Assembly (NCBI GenBank): GCA_002172675.1
Contig: NETF01000203.1
Location: 1-64,000 of the forward strand
Source of the DNA: an unicellular cyanobacterium SU3
Lineage (GTDB): Bacteria; Cyanobacteriota; Cyanobacteriia; Cyanobacteriales; Microcystaceae
Reading direction: 5' to 3'
Length of the DNA stretch: 64,000 nt
Both the position numbers and the translations under genes were made by a program. How positions within the stretch are numbered: position 1 is the first letter of the stretch; every line of letters begins with the position of its first letter. Below the pieces are notes generated by a model, which was given only the letters and a program-made list of their open reading frames with translations, was not told where the DNA came from and did no database searches. Shown in pieces: positions 47,794 through 56,675 of this stretch.

Positions 47794-50700
47794 ATGTCAC
47801 AAAACCCAGAACAAACGCAAAGAACAGCAGATACCTATACTCGCACTATTCCAGCTTTTGGTAGAACACCACCGTTTTTCCTATTACCTTTTCTGCCATC
47901 GGATCATGTGCAACCTGTGATGTATTTGGGTTTAGCTGGGGTCTTAATCTCTATTACCTTTAATCTCAACTTTATTAACGGGATGTTGGTTTGTTTGTGG
48001 CTCTGTGGTACTTGGTTAGCGTTGACGGGGTTTCGTCCTTGGTTATTCGTTAACCAGTTCATTCCTCTCCCTAGTTATTACAATTTGCCCTCTGATTTTG
48101 TCTCTGCTGAGAATCCTGATTTTGAGAAAATTCATAAACTTAGACAAAAACCTTTTCGTGTTCGTCACCCTAACGGTGGTATGAAAACTTATCAAACCTT
48201 ACATAAAGATATTCCCTTCCATGCCTTAATGGAGGTTGATTTAGATGGGTATAAAGCTGCTATCCCATTGCTTAAAAATAATCGGGAATGGTCAGCTAAT
48301 ATCCCCTTTTGTTTAGAGGGAATCCATCATGAACTCTACGATGATGATGTGGTGGGGACACTAGATTCTGTCACTGAGTTACTTGATAATCTTCTAGTTG
48401 GAGAACGCATTACTTTCTATCAAGGTAAGTATAGTGATTATCAAGCCCGTGCAGACGTTTTAAACTATGAAGCTAATGTTTCACAGGAGAAAAATTTAGC
48501 CATCAATAGCATTTTGATGGAAGCTGATAGACAACGTACCCTTCAGTTAACTCACAAAGGATTACGGCAACTCTGGCAACAATTAATCTTTTGCTCTTGG
48601 CGACAAAGCAAAGGAGAAAATCGCTCTTCCAATTTTCTTACGAGCATTATTGATAATTGCGAATTAATCTGGCAAAGTTTTGCTCAATTAGTATTAGGAA
48701 CTAAGAAGCAAAAACTGAAAATTACCTATGCTGAACTCGGACAAAGGATCTTTTCTGAAGGCTTAATGCCTTGGCTGATGTTGCTGAAAAACACCGGAAA
48801 ACTAAATGTTCGCTTTTTATCCGTAGAAGAATTATGGCAATGGTTGTGGCAACGACATCAAAAAGGGTCTGCTCCTCCTATCCCTCAGTATATTAAAGTC
48901 TTCCAGAATCAACAGGGTCAAGTAGTGGCTGAAATTGTTGAGAATAGTCCTAGAGAAACCTTGTCGGTTTTGTTTGCTAATCATAATGTTCCGCAAGTTA
49001 CTGCTCGTAATGAGTTGAAAATTAAAGACCAGCTTGTCGCTGCTATGAGTCTTGATGGTGGCTTTAAACAAAAGGGTAAACCCGATAGCTTCGGTACTTT
49101 ACGAGAACAGCTAAGATTTATTCTCAAAATCATGGCTCGTCCTGATGTTAGAGATACCGAATGTTGGGTTGAGTGCGAACTTAGTAACACTGCCATTATC
49201 TCTGAAGATTTACAGAAAACAGCCCAACAAAGTAGTGCTAGTAACAGACAAGCAGCAGAAAAAGGAAAAGTTATTGACGTTTTTGCTACTGAGTTACAAA
49301 AAGAAGCGATCTTAGCGCAAAAACTACTTTATCAAGGGCATAAAGGGCTTAAAGTAGGATTTACTGCTTTATTATACCGAAAAGACCGATCTGAACTAGA
49401 ACGAGCGACTCAAACTTTAGCTCATGCTTTTGGTAGAGCTAAACTCATCCGAGAAGAACCAGTAGCCTGGATTCGATATCTTGAAACCTCTCCTTTGACC
49501 AATAAACGACAACTAACCAGTTCTAATGAATCTGGTTTAGTGTTTGATCCTCGTCTGCCCTTTGCTTCTACTGAAGTTCCCGGATTGTTGCCTCTATCTC
49601 AACCTCGTTCCCTTTTTCCCCATCCCAAGGGTGTTGAGTTTTTGTGTGAGTCTAAGCCCTTATACTTGCATCCCCTTATTCAAAATCTCAACTTTATGAT
49701 CACTGCTACTAAGGGAGGCGGTAAAAGTGTTATGTCTTTCGCTTTCATTCGACATTGTATGAACTATGGCCCTATTTTAGCAATGGATATGGCCACTGGG
49801 GCTGACAGCACCTTTGCTCTAATTGCTCAATTATATGGGGAACAAGCTGCCTATATTGACATGACTCTTGTTCCTTATAATCCCATCATGATGCCAGATT
49901 TACGCAATGTTGATACTGAACAACAACAAAAGCGACTGGCTATTTGGAAAACTCAAATTCAGTTTTTCTTATTATCTCTGGTCATGGGTCAATTAGAAGA
50001 TGCCAAGCTCGAAGATCGCTGTCGTTCTCTTCTGCAAAAAGCTACTGAGAATTTTTGGTCTAATCAAAGAATACAACAACGTTATCATAGTGCGATCGCT
50101 GGAGGACTATCCTCAAATGCTTGGCAAAAACAACCCACTTTAAAAGATTTTGTCCCTTTTTGTACCAGAGAAGCCTTAAAACTGTTCGATGCTGATGAAT
50201 TTGACCAAAGAGCTTTAGTACATATCCAACGCAAACTAGAGTCCAAAATCAATGACCCCAACATTGGACGAGTGATTAGTTCCCCTTCTGGTGTTAACCC
50301 CAAGGCTGTTTTTACCGTGTTTTCTTTGGCCGGTCTGCAAGATAAAGAAAATGCTCACATTATGGCTTTAGTTGCCAGTCAAGCTTGTTCTCAGATTGGA
50401 ATGAGTTACCCAAGAAGTCTGTTTCTCATTGACGAGTGTTCGACTATTTTACGAGTTTCTCCCAGTTTTGCCCATTTAATCGGAGCTAGATTTGCCATCG
50501 GGCGTAAATTTGGTCAATCTACTGGTTTAATCGGACAAGATTTAGAAGCCGTTTTCGATTGTCCTGCTTCGAGGCAAATTCTTAGCAATCTTGACTTTTC
50601 CCTCATTGGTAAGACTACTACTACTGGTGCTGAATCTTTTGAGGCCAAGATGAATATTCCTCGCCGATTGATTCGTGCTTGTGCTTCTCGTCAATACGAA

Positions 50701-50916
50701 CCTTGGCGTGAACAAATGCTTAGTTATTGGCTACTTAAATGGGAGTCCACAGGAGATTTTTGGAAAGTGGCTTATGGGACTAATCTACTTGAATTAGCTC
50801 TTTTATCTAGTAATCCCCACGAAAAAGAACTTAAATCACAATATCTCTCTAAAACCCCTACTTATTCTCAAATCGCCACTTTTGTTCGTGCTTATAAACA
50901 ACAATTAAGGGCTTAA
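47794..50916 (+). CDS. virB4: VirB4-like ATPase with VirB3-like N-terminus, 1,040 aa
   Basis: Residues 25-85 hold a Pro-rich stretch and two membrane helices (PVMYLGLAGVLISITFNLNF and MLVCLWLCGTWLALTGFRPW), as in VirB3. Fusion of VirB3 to VirB4 is known elsewhere. The ATPase has FMITATKGGGKSVMSFAF (Walker A, about 638-646) and SLFLIDECSTILRV (Walker B, about 875-884), followed by a conserved IGARFAIGRKFG block. VirB4 powers pilus building and substrate transfer at the inner membrane. It is the largest secretion gene here and starts 59 nt after the VirB2-like stop. Confidence 0.88.
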   Translation: MSQNPEQTQRTADTYTRTIPAFGRTPPFFLLPFLPSDHVQPVMYLGLAGVLISITFNLNFINGMLVCLWLCGTWLALTGFRPWLFVNQFIPLPSYYNLPSDFVSAENPDFEKIHKLRQKPFRVRHPNGGMKTYQTLHKDIPFHALMEVDLDGYKAAIPLLKNNREWSANIPFCLEGIHHELYDDDVVGTLDSVTELLDNLLVGERITFYQGKYSDYQARADVLNYEANVSQEKNLAINSILMEADRQRTLQLTHKGLRQLWQQLIFCSWRQSKGENRSSNFLTSIIDNCELIWQSFAQLVLGTKKQKLKITYAELGQRIFSEGLMPWLMLLKNTGKLNVRFLSVEELWQWLWQRHQKGSAPPIPQYIKVFQNQQGQVVAEIVENSPRETLSVLFANHNVPQVTARNELKIKDQLVAAMSLDGGFKQKGKPDSFGTLREQLRFILKIMARPDVRDTECWVECELSNTAIISEDLQKTAQQSSASNRQAAEKGKVIDVFATELQKEAILAQKLLYQGHKGLKVGFTALLYRKDRSELERATQTLAHAFGRAKLIREEPVAWIRYLETSPLTNKRQLTSSNESGLVFDPRLPFASTEVPGLLPLSQPRSLFPHPKGVEFLCESKPLYLHPLIQNLNFMITATKGGGKSVMSFAFIRHCMNYGPILAMDMATGADSTFALIAQLYGEQAAYIDMTLVPYNPIMMPDLRNVDTEQQQKRLAIWKTQIQFFLLSLVMGQLEDAKLEDRCRSLLQKATENFWSNQRIQQRYHSAIAGGLSSNAWQKQPTLKDFVPFCTREALKLFDADEFDQRALVHIQRKLESKINDPNIGRVISSPSGVNPKAVFTVFSLAGLQDKENAHIMALVASQACSQIGMSYPRSLFLIDECSTILRVSPSFAHLIGARFAIGRKFGQSTGLIGQDLEAVFDCPASRQILSNLDFSLIGKTTTTGAESFEAKMNIPRRLIRACASRQYEPWREQMLSYWLLKWESTGDFWKVAYGTNLLELALLSSNPHEKELKSQYLSKTPTYSQIATFVRAYKQQLRA

Positions 50917-50982
50917 ACTCCTCACCAGTCGCCAGTAATGGATAGTTGAGTGCTACTAACTAGAAAAATATAGGAGACAAAA

Positions 50983-52110
50983 ATGCCAAATATCAAACGA
51001 TTAACACTTTTATTTTTGGGTATGGGAACAGGATATTTAGTTTACCCTACTGTAACTTACAGTGCTACTTTATCGAATCCCAATTACCTGTCTACTTCTA
51101 CCAATTCACTACCTCCTACGACTACGAATTCTGGGAATTCTAATCCAAATAATTTATCTAATCTTTTAGCTTCAGTAAATTCTTTTATCCCTGCTATTGC
51201 TTCGTTGAATTCAGTTTTACAGGGTAATTTTCCTCTTGATGTCAATTTGCTTACAGGTGCTTTAGGTTTACCTGACTTGGATAATTACTTATCTCAATTT
51301 AACCAACTTTATAGTCAAATTCCTATTTCTACCCCTTTTGGTAATGGTAATAATTCGACTCTTTTAGCTGATTTATTAGCCTCTATTGATCCCACGGATT
51401 CTGGTTTGTTATTTGATATTGCTATTGATGGCAATGTGATTTATAGTCAATTACCTAATCACAATCAAGAAACTGTTGTCGCTCCTTATAGTCTGGAGGA
51501 TCGTTATTATCAGTTAGCCCTAGGGGAATTTGCTACTCAAACAGGTGAAGAATTAGGTTTGTCTGTCGGGGGACAAGCCGCTATTCAACATATTCTTAAT
51601 TTAGCTGAAATTAGTAATACTAATTCAAATAACCAAGTTAATAATTCTCTTGTAGAAAGTCTAAATTCTGGGACTAGAGCCAATACTTTATCAACTCATA
51701 CTAACTCTATTGCTGGTTTAGCTAATACTTCTCAAGTGATCGCCAATAGTTCTTTAGTAACTGATACCAGCTTTCAAATCCTGAGAAATATTTCCCAACA
51801 AATGGGAATTCAAGCAGAACAAGCTAATTTTCACGCTGCTCAAAATCAAGAAATTGGTCAAATTTTGGCAAATAGTTCAAAACAACTAACTCAACAATCT
51901 CAGCAGTTTAAAGAACAACAAAATACCGCTACCCATTTACTCGAAACGAATAAGCAGCAACAAGTCTTAGAGGCTATTCAAGCCACTACTAATGGTCAAC
52001 AACTCAAATTGTTAACTCAAGCTTCTACAGAACAAAATCGTTTAGATAATGCGGCTTTTCAACACGCTCAACAAGGGGCTGGAATGATTCTAATTCCGAT
52101 GGCTCCTTAA
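50983..52110 (+). CDS. VirB5/TrbJ-like secreted protein, 375 aa
   Basis: An N-terminal signal-like segment (LTLLFLGMGTGYLVYPTVTYSA) is followed by a Ser/Asn/Thr-rich region. After residue 165 a long helical region rich in Gln and Asn follows, with heptads (QILANSSKQLTQQSQQFKEQQ). The C-terminus is short and hydrophobic. This, plus its place between virB4 and the virB6-like gene, fits a VirB5/TrbJ pilus-tip component. Sequence motifs alone would not prove it. AGGAGA fixes the start. Confidence 0.55.
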   Translation: MPNIKRLTLLFLGMGTGYLVYPTVTYSATLSNPNYLSTSTNSLPPTTTNSGNSNPNNLSNLLASVNSFIPAIASLNSVLQGNFPLDVNLLTGALGLPDLDNYLSQFNQLYSQIPISTPFGNGNNSTLLADLLASIDPTDSGLLFDIAIDGNVIYSQLPNHNQETVVAPYSLEDRYYQLALGEFATQTGEELGLSVGGQAAIQHILNLAEISNTNSNNQVNNSLVESLNSGTRANTLSTHTNSIAGLANTSQVIANSSLVTDTSFQILRNISQQMGIQAEQANFHAAQNQEIGQILANSSKQLTQQSQQFKEQQNTATHLLETNKQQQVLEAIQATTNGQQLKLLTQASTEQNRLDNAAFQHAQQGAGMILIPMAP

Positions 52111-52138
52111 GATAATTAGCTTTTTAGGAGATATTAAT

Positions 52139-53284
52139 ATGGATTTTTTCTTAGCTCAAACTGGTTCGGGAGGAGCCATTAACGTCATTCAAAATGCTAA
52201 TACAATTACTCAAGCTAATGCTGCTTCTTGGCAAAGTTTATGGAATGATGCTGTTTCTACCAATAGTGATCTTTGGAAAGCGATTATTTCCTTGAGTCAA
52301 ATATTACTAGGTCTGAGCTTTGTCTATATGGCCTATAAAAACAGTTCGGAGATTTTCTCTGGATATGAATATCAATTATCAAAAATCATCGAATTTATAA
52401 CTCCTACTTTATTGGTAGGTATTTTGTTAGCTAATAATGGCTTTTTCTTTGTTAATTTAATTCAGATAACTCGCACTGTTGCTTACTATCAAGTTGAATT
52501 ATTTTATAACGCCAATATCAATGGCATTCAAATGAAATCAGCGGTTGAAGCTCTTGAGCAAACCACTCGCGCTAATATGGATGCTCGACAACTGTTTCGT
52601 GATTGTGTTGACAAAAGTGGACAAGATTTAACTGATTGTTTGAATGATCAATCACGGGCTACTGGTTTAGGCAATATTGTCCAAAATAATAATAATTCCT
52701 TGATGGGAAACTTTGCACAAAATATGTGCGCTCTCGTCCCTGGATGTAATGCTGTTTCTTCTGTTGTTGGAGGGGTGGCTAATGGTTGGAATCCTTCTCA
52801 AATTATGGCGGATATGTTTGCCTCTCCCTTTATCGCCATTGCTCAAAGCATCCTGACGGCCTTGCAGTGGGCCGTAAGTAATGGCATTGAGTTAGCTCTG
52901 TTGTTAACGGCTCTATTTGGCCCCTTGGCTGCCGCACTCACTATTATGCCCGTGGCCGGGCGAATGTTCTGGTCATGGGCTAGTGGTTTTGCTGCCTTAT
53001 TAAGTTTTCATTTCGGTTATGCCATTCTCACAGGTTTAATGGCTATTACGATTTATTCGATGCAAAGTTCTAGTGGTAATGCTTCTGGTTTAGCTGGCAT
53101 CCCGGAATTGTTATCTGATATCGGCTTTTTATTATTTACTGCTGTTGTTTCTCCACTTATTTCCGGTTCTATCGCTACTTTTGGCGGTATTTCTTTATTT
53201 AGTGGTTTTTCTAAAGCTGCTAGTGATGGACTTAGAGCCGTTACCTCTGTTTTTACTTCTGTTGTTGGATATGGAATTAAATAA
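52139..53284 (+). CDS. VirB6/TrbL-like polytopic membrane protein, 381 aa
   Basis: At least six membrane helices, for example AIISLSQILLGLSFVYMAY, ITPTLLVGILLANNGFFFVN, IELALLLTALFGPLAAALTI and SFHFGYAILTGLMAITIYSM. A periplasmic loop of about 110 residues carries Cys residues (FRDCVDKSGQDLTDC, NMCALVPGC). The layout matches VirB6/TrbL inner-membrane channel proteins. Its 3' end overlaps the VirB8-like start by 14 bases, and AGGAG precedes the ATG. Confidence 0.75.
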   Translation: MDFFLAQTGSGGAINVIQNANTITQANAASWQSLWNDAVSTNSDLWKAIISLSQILLGLSFVYMAYKNSSEIFSGYEYQLSKIIEFITPTLLVGILLANNGFFFVNLIQITRTVAYYQVELFYNANINGIQMKSAVEALEQTTRANMDARQLFRDCVDKSGQDLTDCLNDQSRATGLGNIVQNNNNSLMGNFAQNMCALVPGCNAVSSVVGGVANGWNPSQIMADMFASPFIAIAQSILTALQWAVSNGIELALLLTALFGPLAAALTIMPVAGRMFWSWASGFAALLSFHFGYAILTGLMAITIYSMQSSSGNASGLAGIPELLSDIGFLLFTAVVSPLISGSIATFGGISLFSGFSKAASDGLRAVTSVFTSVVGYGIK

Positions 53285-54068
53285 TAATCAACTACCAATG
53301 CTTGACTTTCACACTGATATTCCCGAAACTGATATTTCTCAATCAGACTCTTCTACCCCTACCCCGACTTCTGCCCCTGTTATCTCTGAAGATCGTTTAG
53401 CTCGACCTTTTGTACTACTCGGTATTGGTTTATTAGCTCTGGTTATTTCTAATTTTGCTTTGGCTTGGGCTTTGATTAGTGCTACTGGTAAAAAACATAC
53501 TTTTGTCCAGTTAAACGATGGTACTGCTGTTGAGGTTCTCAACCAAGATGCTTTGTATCGTAGTGAAGTTGTTGTTCAAGAAACCACTACCCAGTTCTTA
53601 AAATTATTGTGGGAATGGAGCGATCGCTTACCTGGTAGCCAACAAGCAGATCCTGGATTTACTTTTAATCTCGATGGACAAGAAAAGACCATTCCGACAA
53701 GTGTTTACTATGCTTCTCAACTGACTGGGGGAGGTATTGGGAATCAACTGGTTATCGAAGCTCTTAAAATTGTCCCCCCTGCTGTGTTTGAAGGACGAGC
53801 CGAAAGTTCAATAGAGATTCAATTTTTAGGTTCTCCACGAGTTACTGGTCAAGGTTTGTATGAGATGGATGTTCTTGCAACAGTGGTGGTTCGTGAAGTG
53901 GGTTATCTCGACCAACGAACTCAATTGAAACAAACCTTTACTTGGCAAGCTGTTCCACCTTATGTTCCCCTACTACCAGAAGACAACCCTTCTCCTATGC
54001 GATCTCTCATTGCACAATTGCGGGCTAGTGGCCTGCAACTTGTTGATGTTAAACCTTTTAATCCCTAG
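53271..54068 (+). CDS. VirB8/TrbF-like inner-membrane protein, 265 aa
   Basis: A short cytoplasmic, Thr/Pro/Ser-rich segment, one membrane helix (FVLLGIGLLALVISNFALAWA) and a periplasmic NTF2-like domain. In that domain VEVLNQDALYRSEVVVQETTTQFLKLLWEWS, IEIQFLGSPR and VVVREVGYLDQRTQLKQTFTW resemble VirB8/TrbF strands. The start at 53271 overlaps the previous stop. A longer frame from 53145 is open but lies wholly within the VirB6-like gene. It is placed just before the VirB10-like gene, as expected. Confidence 0.75.
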   Translation: MELNNNQLPMLDFHTDIPETDISQSDSSTPTPTSAPVISEDRLARPFVLLGIGLLALVISNFALAWALISATGKKHTFVQLNDGTAVEVLNQDALYRSEVVVQETTTQFLKLLWEWSDRLPGSQQADPGFTFNLDGQEKTIPTSVYYASQLTGGGIGNQLVIEALKIVPPAVFEGRAESSIEIQFLGSPRVTGQGLYEMDVLATVVVREVGYLDQRTQLKQTFTWQAVPPYVPLLPEDNPSPMRSLIAQLRASGLQLVDVKPFNP

Positions 54069-54092
54069 TTTTTAGTTTCAAGGAGCAAAATA

Positions 54093-55973
54093 ATGACTGA
54101 CATGATGACTACCATTGAACTCGATGATGATTTTGAGCTTGATGATCATGATAGTACACAGAGTACGAATAACCAATCCAAATCTAATGACTTGACTAAT
54201 CATCCTAACAATACTTCTAGCATTGATAACACTATTCCAACCGTTGAGGAAAAAAATGCCTTGTTTGAAGCCATTAGCGATGATTCTTTTCTCACTGAGC
54301 CTGATTTAAGTGAGGATAATTTAGGTGAAACAAGGGATGATTCTAATGGTTCTAAATGGTCTAAGTCTAAATATACTCAAATAATCATTATTTCTGTTGT
54401 ATTTGGAGTTATTGCTGTTGTTGGTGCTGGGTTTTTTGGTCTATTTTCCTTTTTTGCTCAACCCAATATTTCTCAAAATGTTGCTGATACTGATAACTCT
54501 CAATTAGATGAAGACCCGACTCAAGATGCTATAACTGAAGCCGAAAACTCTAAAGCTCAACTTATTCTCCTTGGCCAATCAACTAACCAGCAACCCCCGA
54601 AACAGAAAATAGAAGATGCTGATACTCCAACTCAAACAGTCCCAAACCAACCCACTTCTACTACTCCTACTCCTACCCCGACCACTTCTACTCCTGCACC
54701 GACTACGGTTCAACGAGTTTCTACTCCTCCGCCTCCTAGAAGAACCTCTTCAGCACCTCGTCCTTCTCGTCCACCAGTTTCTACTTCGAGGGTAACTTCT
54801 ACCCCTCACCAACAATCTACTACTGCTACCCAATCCGAAAAAAAGGTTATTAATCGCCAAGCTTTATCTGAACGGGGTTGGAGTGGTTTTGCTCAAGTCG
54901 CTCAGAACCTCAAGAAACCACAGTCTGAATCATCTGCTCAAACTCCTTCTTCTACTGATTATTCTCAACCTCCAACACCTAATACTCAACCATCTAATCC
55001 TCAACAAACAGAGCCTATTCCGGTTATTCGTTTAGTTATGGGCGACTCCACTTCTAACCCTCAGTGGCAATTTCAAACCGTTCCTGAACAGGCTTCTTCA
55101 CAGACTCAAAACAGTGATTCAACCAGCGAAAATAGACAATCTTCACTCAATAATGATAATTCACCTAATATTGCTACTTTATTAGCAACAAATAAGCTTT
55201 CTTTAACCCAAACTTCAGAAGACAACAAGACTCAACTTCCCTTAAAGTCTCAAGATACTTTAAACAATTCATACTCCCAATTGCCACAGACTTTTCCTTT
55301 AGGAACTCAATTACATGGTGAATTAACTACTCCTATTGTTCATACTTTAAAATCTTCTGCTAATAACAACAATAATAATAATGCTGATTCTACTTTTACT
55401 TATCCTTTTAGCATTGTTGTTACGCAAGATTTACTCGCTTCTAATGGCAAAACTGCCCTTCCTGCTGGCACTCTTATGATGGGACGGGTTGTTTCTCTTA
55501 CTCCTTCTGGTATGATTCATGCTGAGATAAAGAGTATTTCCTACAACAAGCAAGGACGACAATTTAATATCTCTGTTCCTTCTGGTCAAATTTTAGTTCT
55601 TTCAGAAAATAGCCAACCTCTCAAAGCTCAACGGTTAAATGATCCTAGTGCTGCGATCGCAGGACAAGACTTTTTAGTGGGAACTTTGGGGGCTGCTGCT
55701 ACTGGTTTAGAATACGCTAATCAACCGCAAACCCAGACTTCTATTCAACAAAATGGATTTGGTGGTTTTAATTCTAGTTCTACTACGACTAACCAAGATG
55801 TGGGCTTGATTCCTGGTTTAGCTGAAGGCTTTTTTAATACCCTCAAAGGTCGTATGGAATCCCGTGCTGATACAGCTATTGCCGAATATCAACGTCAAGT
55901 TCCTGAATATTATGTCCCTGCTAATACTAAAGTCACTTTGTTCTTTAATGCTGTCTTAGAAATTGTCCCTTAG
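54093..55973 (+). CDS. virB10: VirB10/TrbI-like protein, 626 aa
   Basis: A cytoplasmic acidic N-terminus (90 residues), a membrane helix (TQIIIISVVFGVIAVVGAGFFG) and a long Pro/Thr/Ser-rich linker (residues 150-300) span the periplasm. A C-terminal VirB10 domain follows from about 405: FPLGTQLHGELTTPIV, FTYPFSIVVTQDL, LPAGTLMMGRVVSL, then KVTLFFNAVLEIV at the end. It would connect both membranes and sense energy. AGGAGCA precedes the ATG. The gene order virB8-10-9 differs from the usual 8-9-10. Confidence 0.88.
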   Translation: MTDMMTTIELDDDFELDDHDSTQSTNNQSKSNDLTNHPNNTSSIDNTIPTVEEKNALFEAISDDSFLTEPDLSEDNLGETRDDSNGSKWSKSKYTQIIIISVVFGVIAVVGAGFFGLFSFFAQPNISQNVADTDNSQLDEDPTQDAITEAENSKAQLILLGQSTNQQPPKQKIEDADTPTQTVPNQPTSTTPTPTPTTSTPAPTTVQRVSTPPPPRRTSSAPRPSRPPVSTSRVTSTPHQQSTTATQSEKKVINRQALSERGWSGFAQVAQNLKKPQSESSAQTPSSTDYSQPPTPNTQPSNPQQTEPIPVIRLVMGDSTSNPQWQFQTVPEQASSQTQNSDSTSENRQSSLNNDNSPNIATLLATNKLSLTQTSEDNKTQLPLKSQDTLNNSYSQLPQTFPLGTQLHGELTTPIVHTLKSSANNNNNNNADSTFTYPFSIVVTQDLLASNGKTALPAGTLMMGRVVSLTPSGMIHAEIKSISYNKQGRQFNISVPSGQILVLSENSQPLKAQRLNDPSAAIAGQDFLVGTLGAAATGLEYANQPQTQTSIQQNGFGGFNSSSTTTNQDVGLIPGLAEGFFNTLKGRMESRADTAIAEYQRQVPEYYVPANTKVTLFFNAVLEIVP

Positions 55974-55991
55974 TTATTAATTAAATTAACC

Positions 55992-56675
55992 ATGAAAAAC
56001 ACTCACTTTTTTAGCTTATTAACCGCTACTTTTTTAACTTATTTAACTCCTACTTTCAGTCCTGTTTATGGGCTAGACATTCCTCAAAACCGTCTTGAAG
56101 AAAGAACTTTTACTGTCAAAGTTGCTCCTGGTAAAGTTACCGCTATTCATTTTGCAACTGGAGAGAAAATTATTAATTATTTGCTCAGTGATGAAACTCA
56201 GCTTATTCACAATCTTAATGCTCCAGAAGGTGAAGCTACTACTTTTATGTTGCGAGAAATTAAACCTGATCCTCTCTATGGAGCGACTCGTTCTAGTGTT
56301 CCTAATTTATTACTCACTACTCGTTTACCTGATGGCACAACTCAATTGTATGAATTCCTAATTACTTTTGAGAAACAGATTAGTAACAATGAGCGGGTTA
56401 TTCGAGTTACCAATCCTTCTTATCGTTTAGCAGATCATAAAATTTTCACGTCTCAAGGCGAGGTCACTTTAGATCATGTTCAAGCTGGTTTGAGTCATAT
56501 TTTAGCTACTCAACAAGCTAGTTCTTATGATCCTATTGTTCAACAAATTAGACAATTTTTAGCCCTCGCTAACCAGATGCCTTTAGAACAAGCCTTAGAA
56601 ACTTCAAGAGTCGATATTGAAGCAGTCAAACGATTAGGTGAAATTGGAATTAAGTTAAATGCAAAGTCTCTTTGA
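55992..56675 (+). CDS. VirB9/TrbG-like outer-membrane complex protein, 227 aa
   Basis: A signal peptide (MKNTHFFSLLTATFLTYLTP, cleavage near SPVYGLD) is followed by beta strands that match the VirB9 N-terminal part (TFTVKVAPGKVTAIHFATGEKI, LLLTTRLPDGTTQLYEFLITF). The C-terminal 70 residues are helical and atypical; the usual VirB9 C-terminal barrel is short or absent. It lies after virB10 and overlaps the coupling protein gene by 17 bases. Confidence 0.65.
   Translation: MKNTHFFSLLTATFLTYLTPTFSPVYGLDIPQNRLEERTFTVKVAPGKVTAIHFATGEKIINYLLSDETQLIHNLNAPEGEATTFMLREIKPDPLYGATRSSVPNLLLTTRLPDGTTQLYEFLITFEKQISNNERVIRVTNPSYRLADHKIFTSQGEVTLDHVQAGLSHILATQQASSYDPIVQQIRQFLALANQMPLEQALETSRVDIEAVKRLGEIGIKLNAKSL

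Noticed and set aside
53145-53270. N-terminal extension of the VirB8-like frame
   Set aside because: It lies wholly inside the VirB6-like gene in another frame and codes for a Leu/Pro/Phe-only stretch, typical of a shadow frame.
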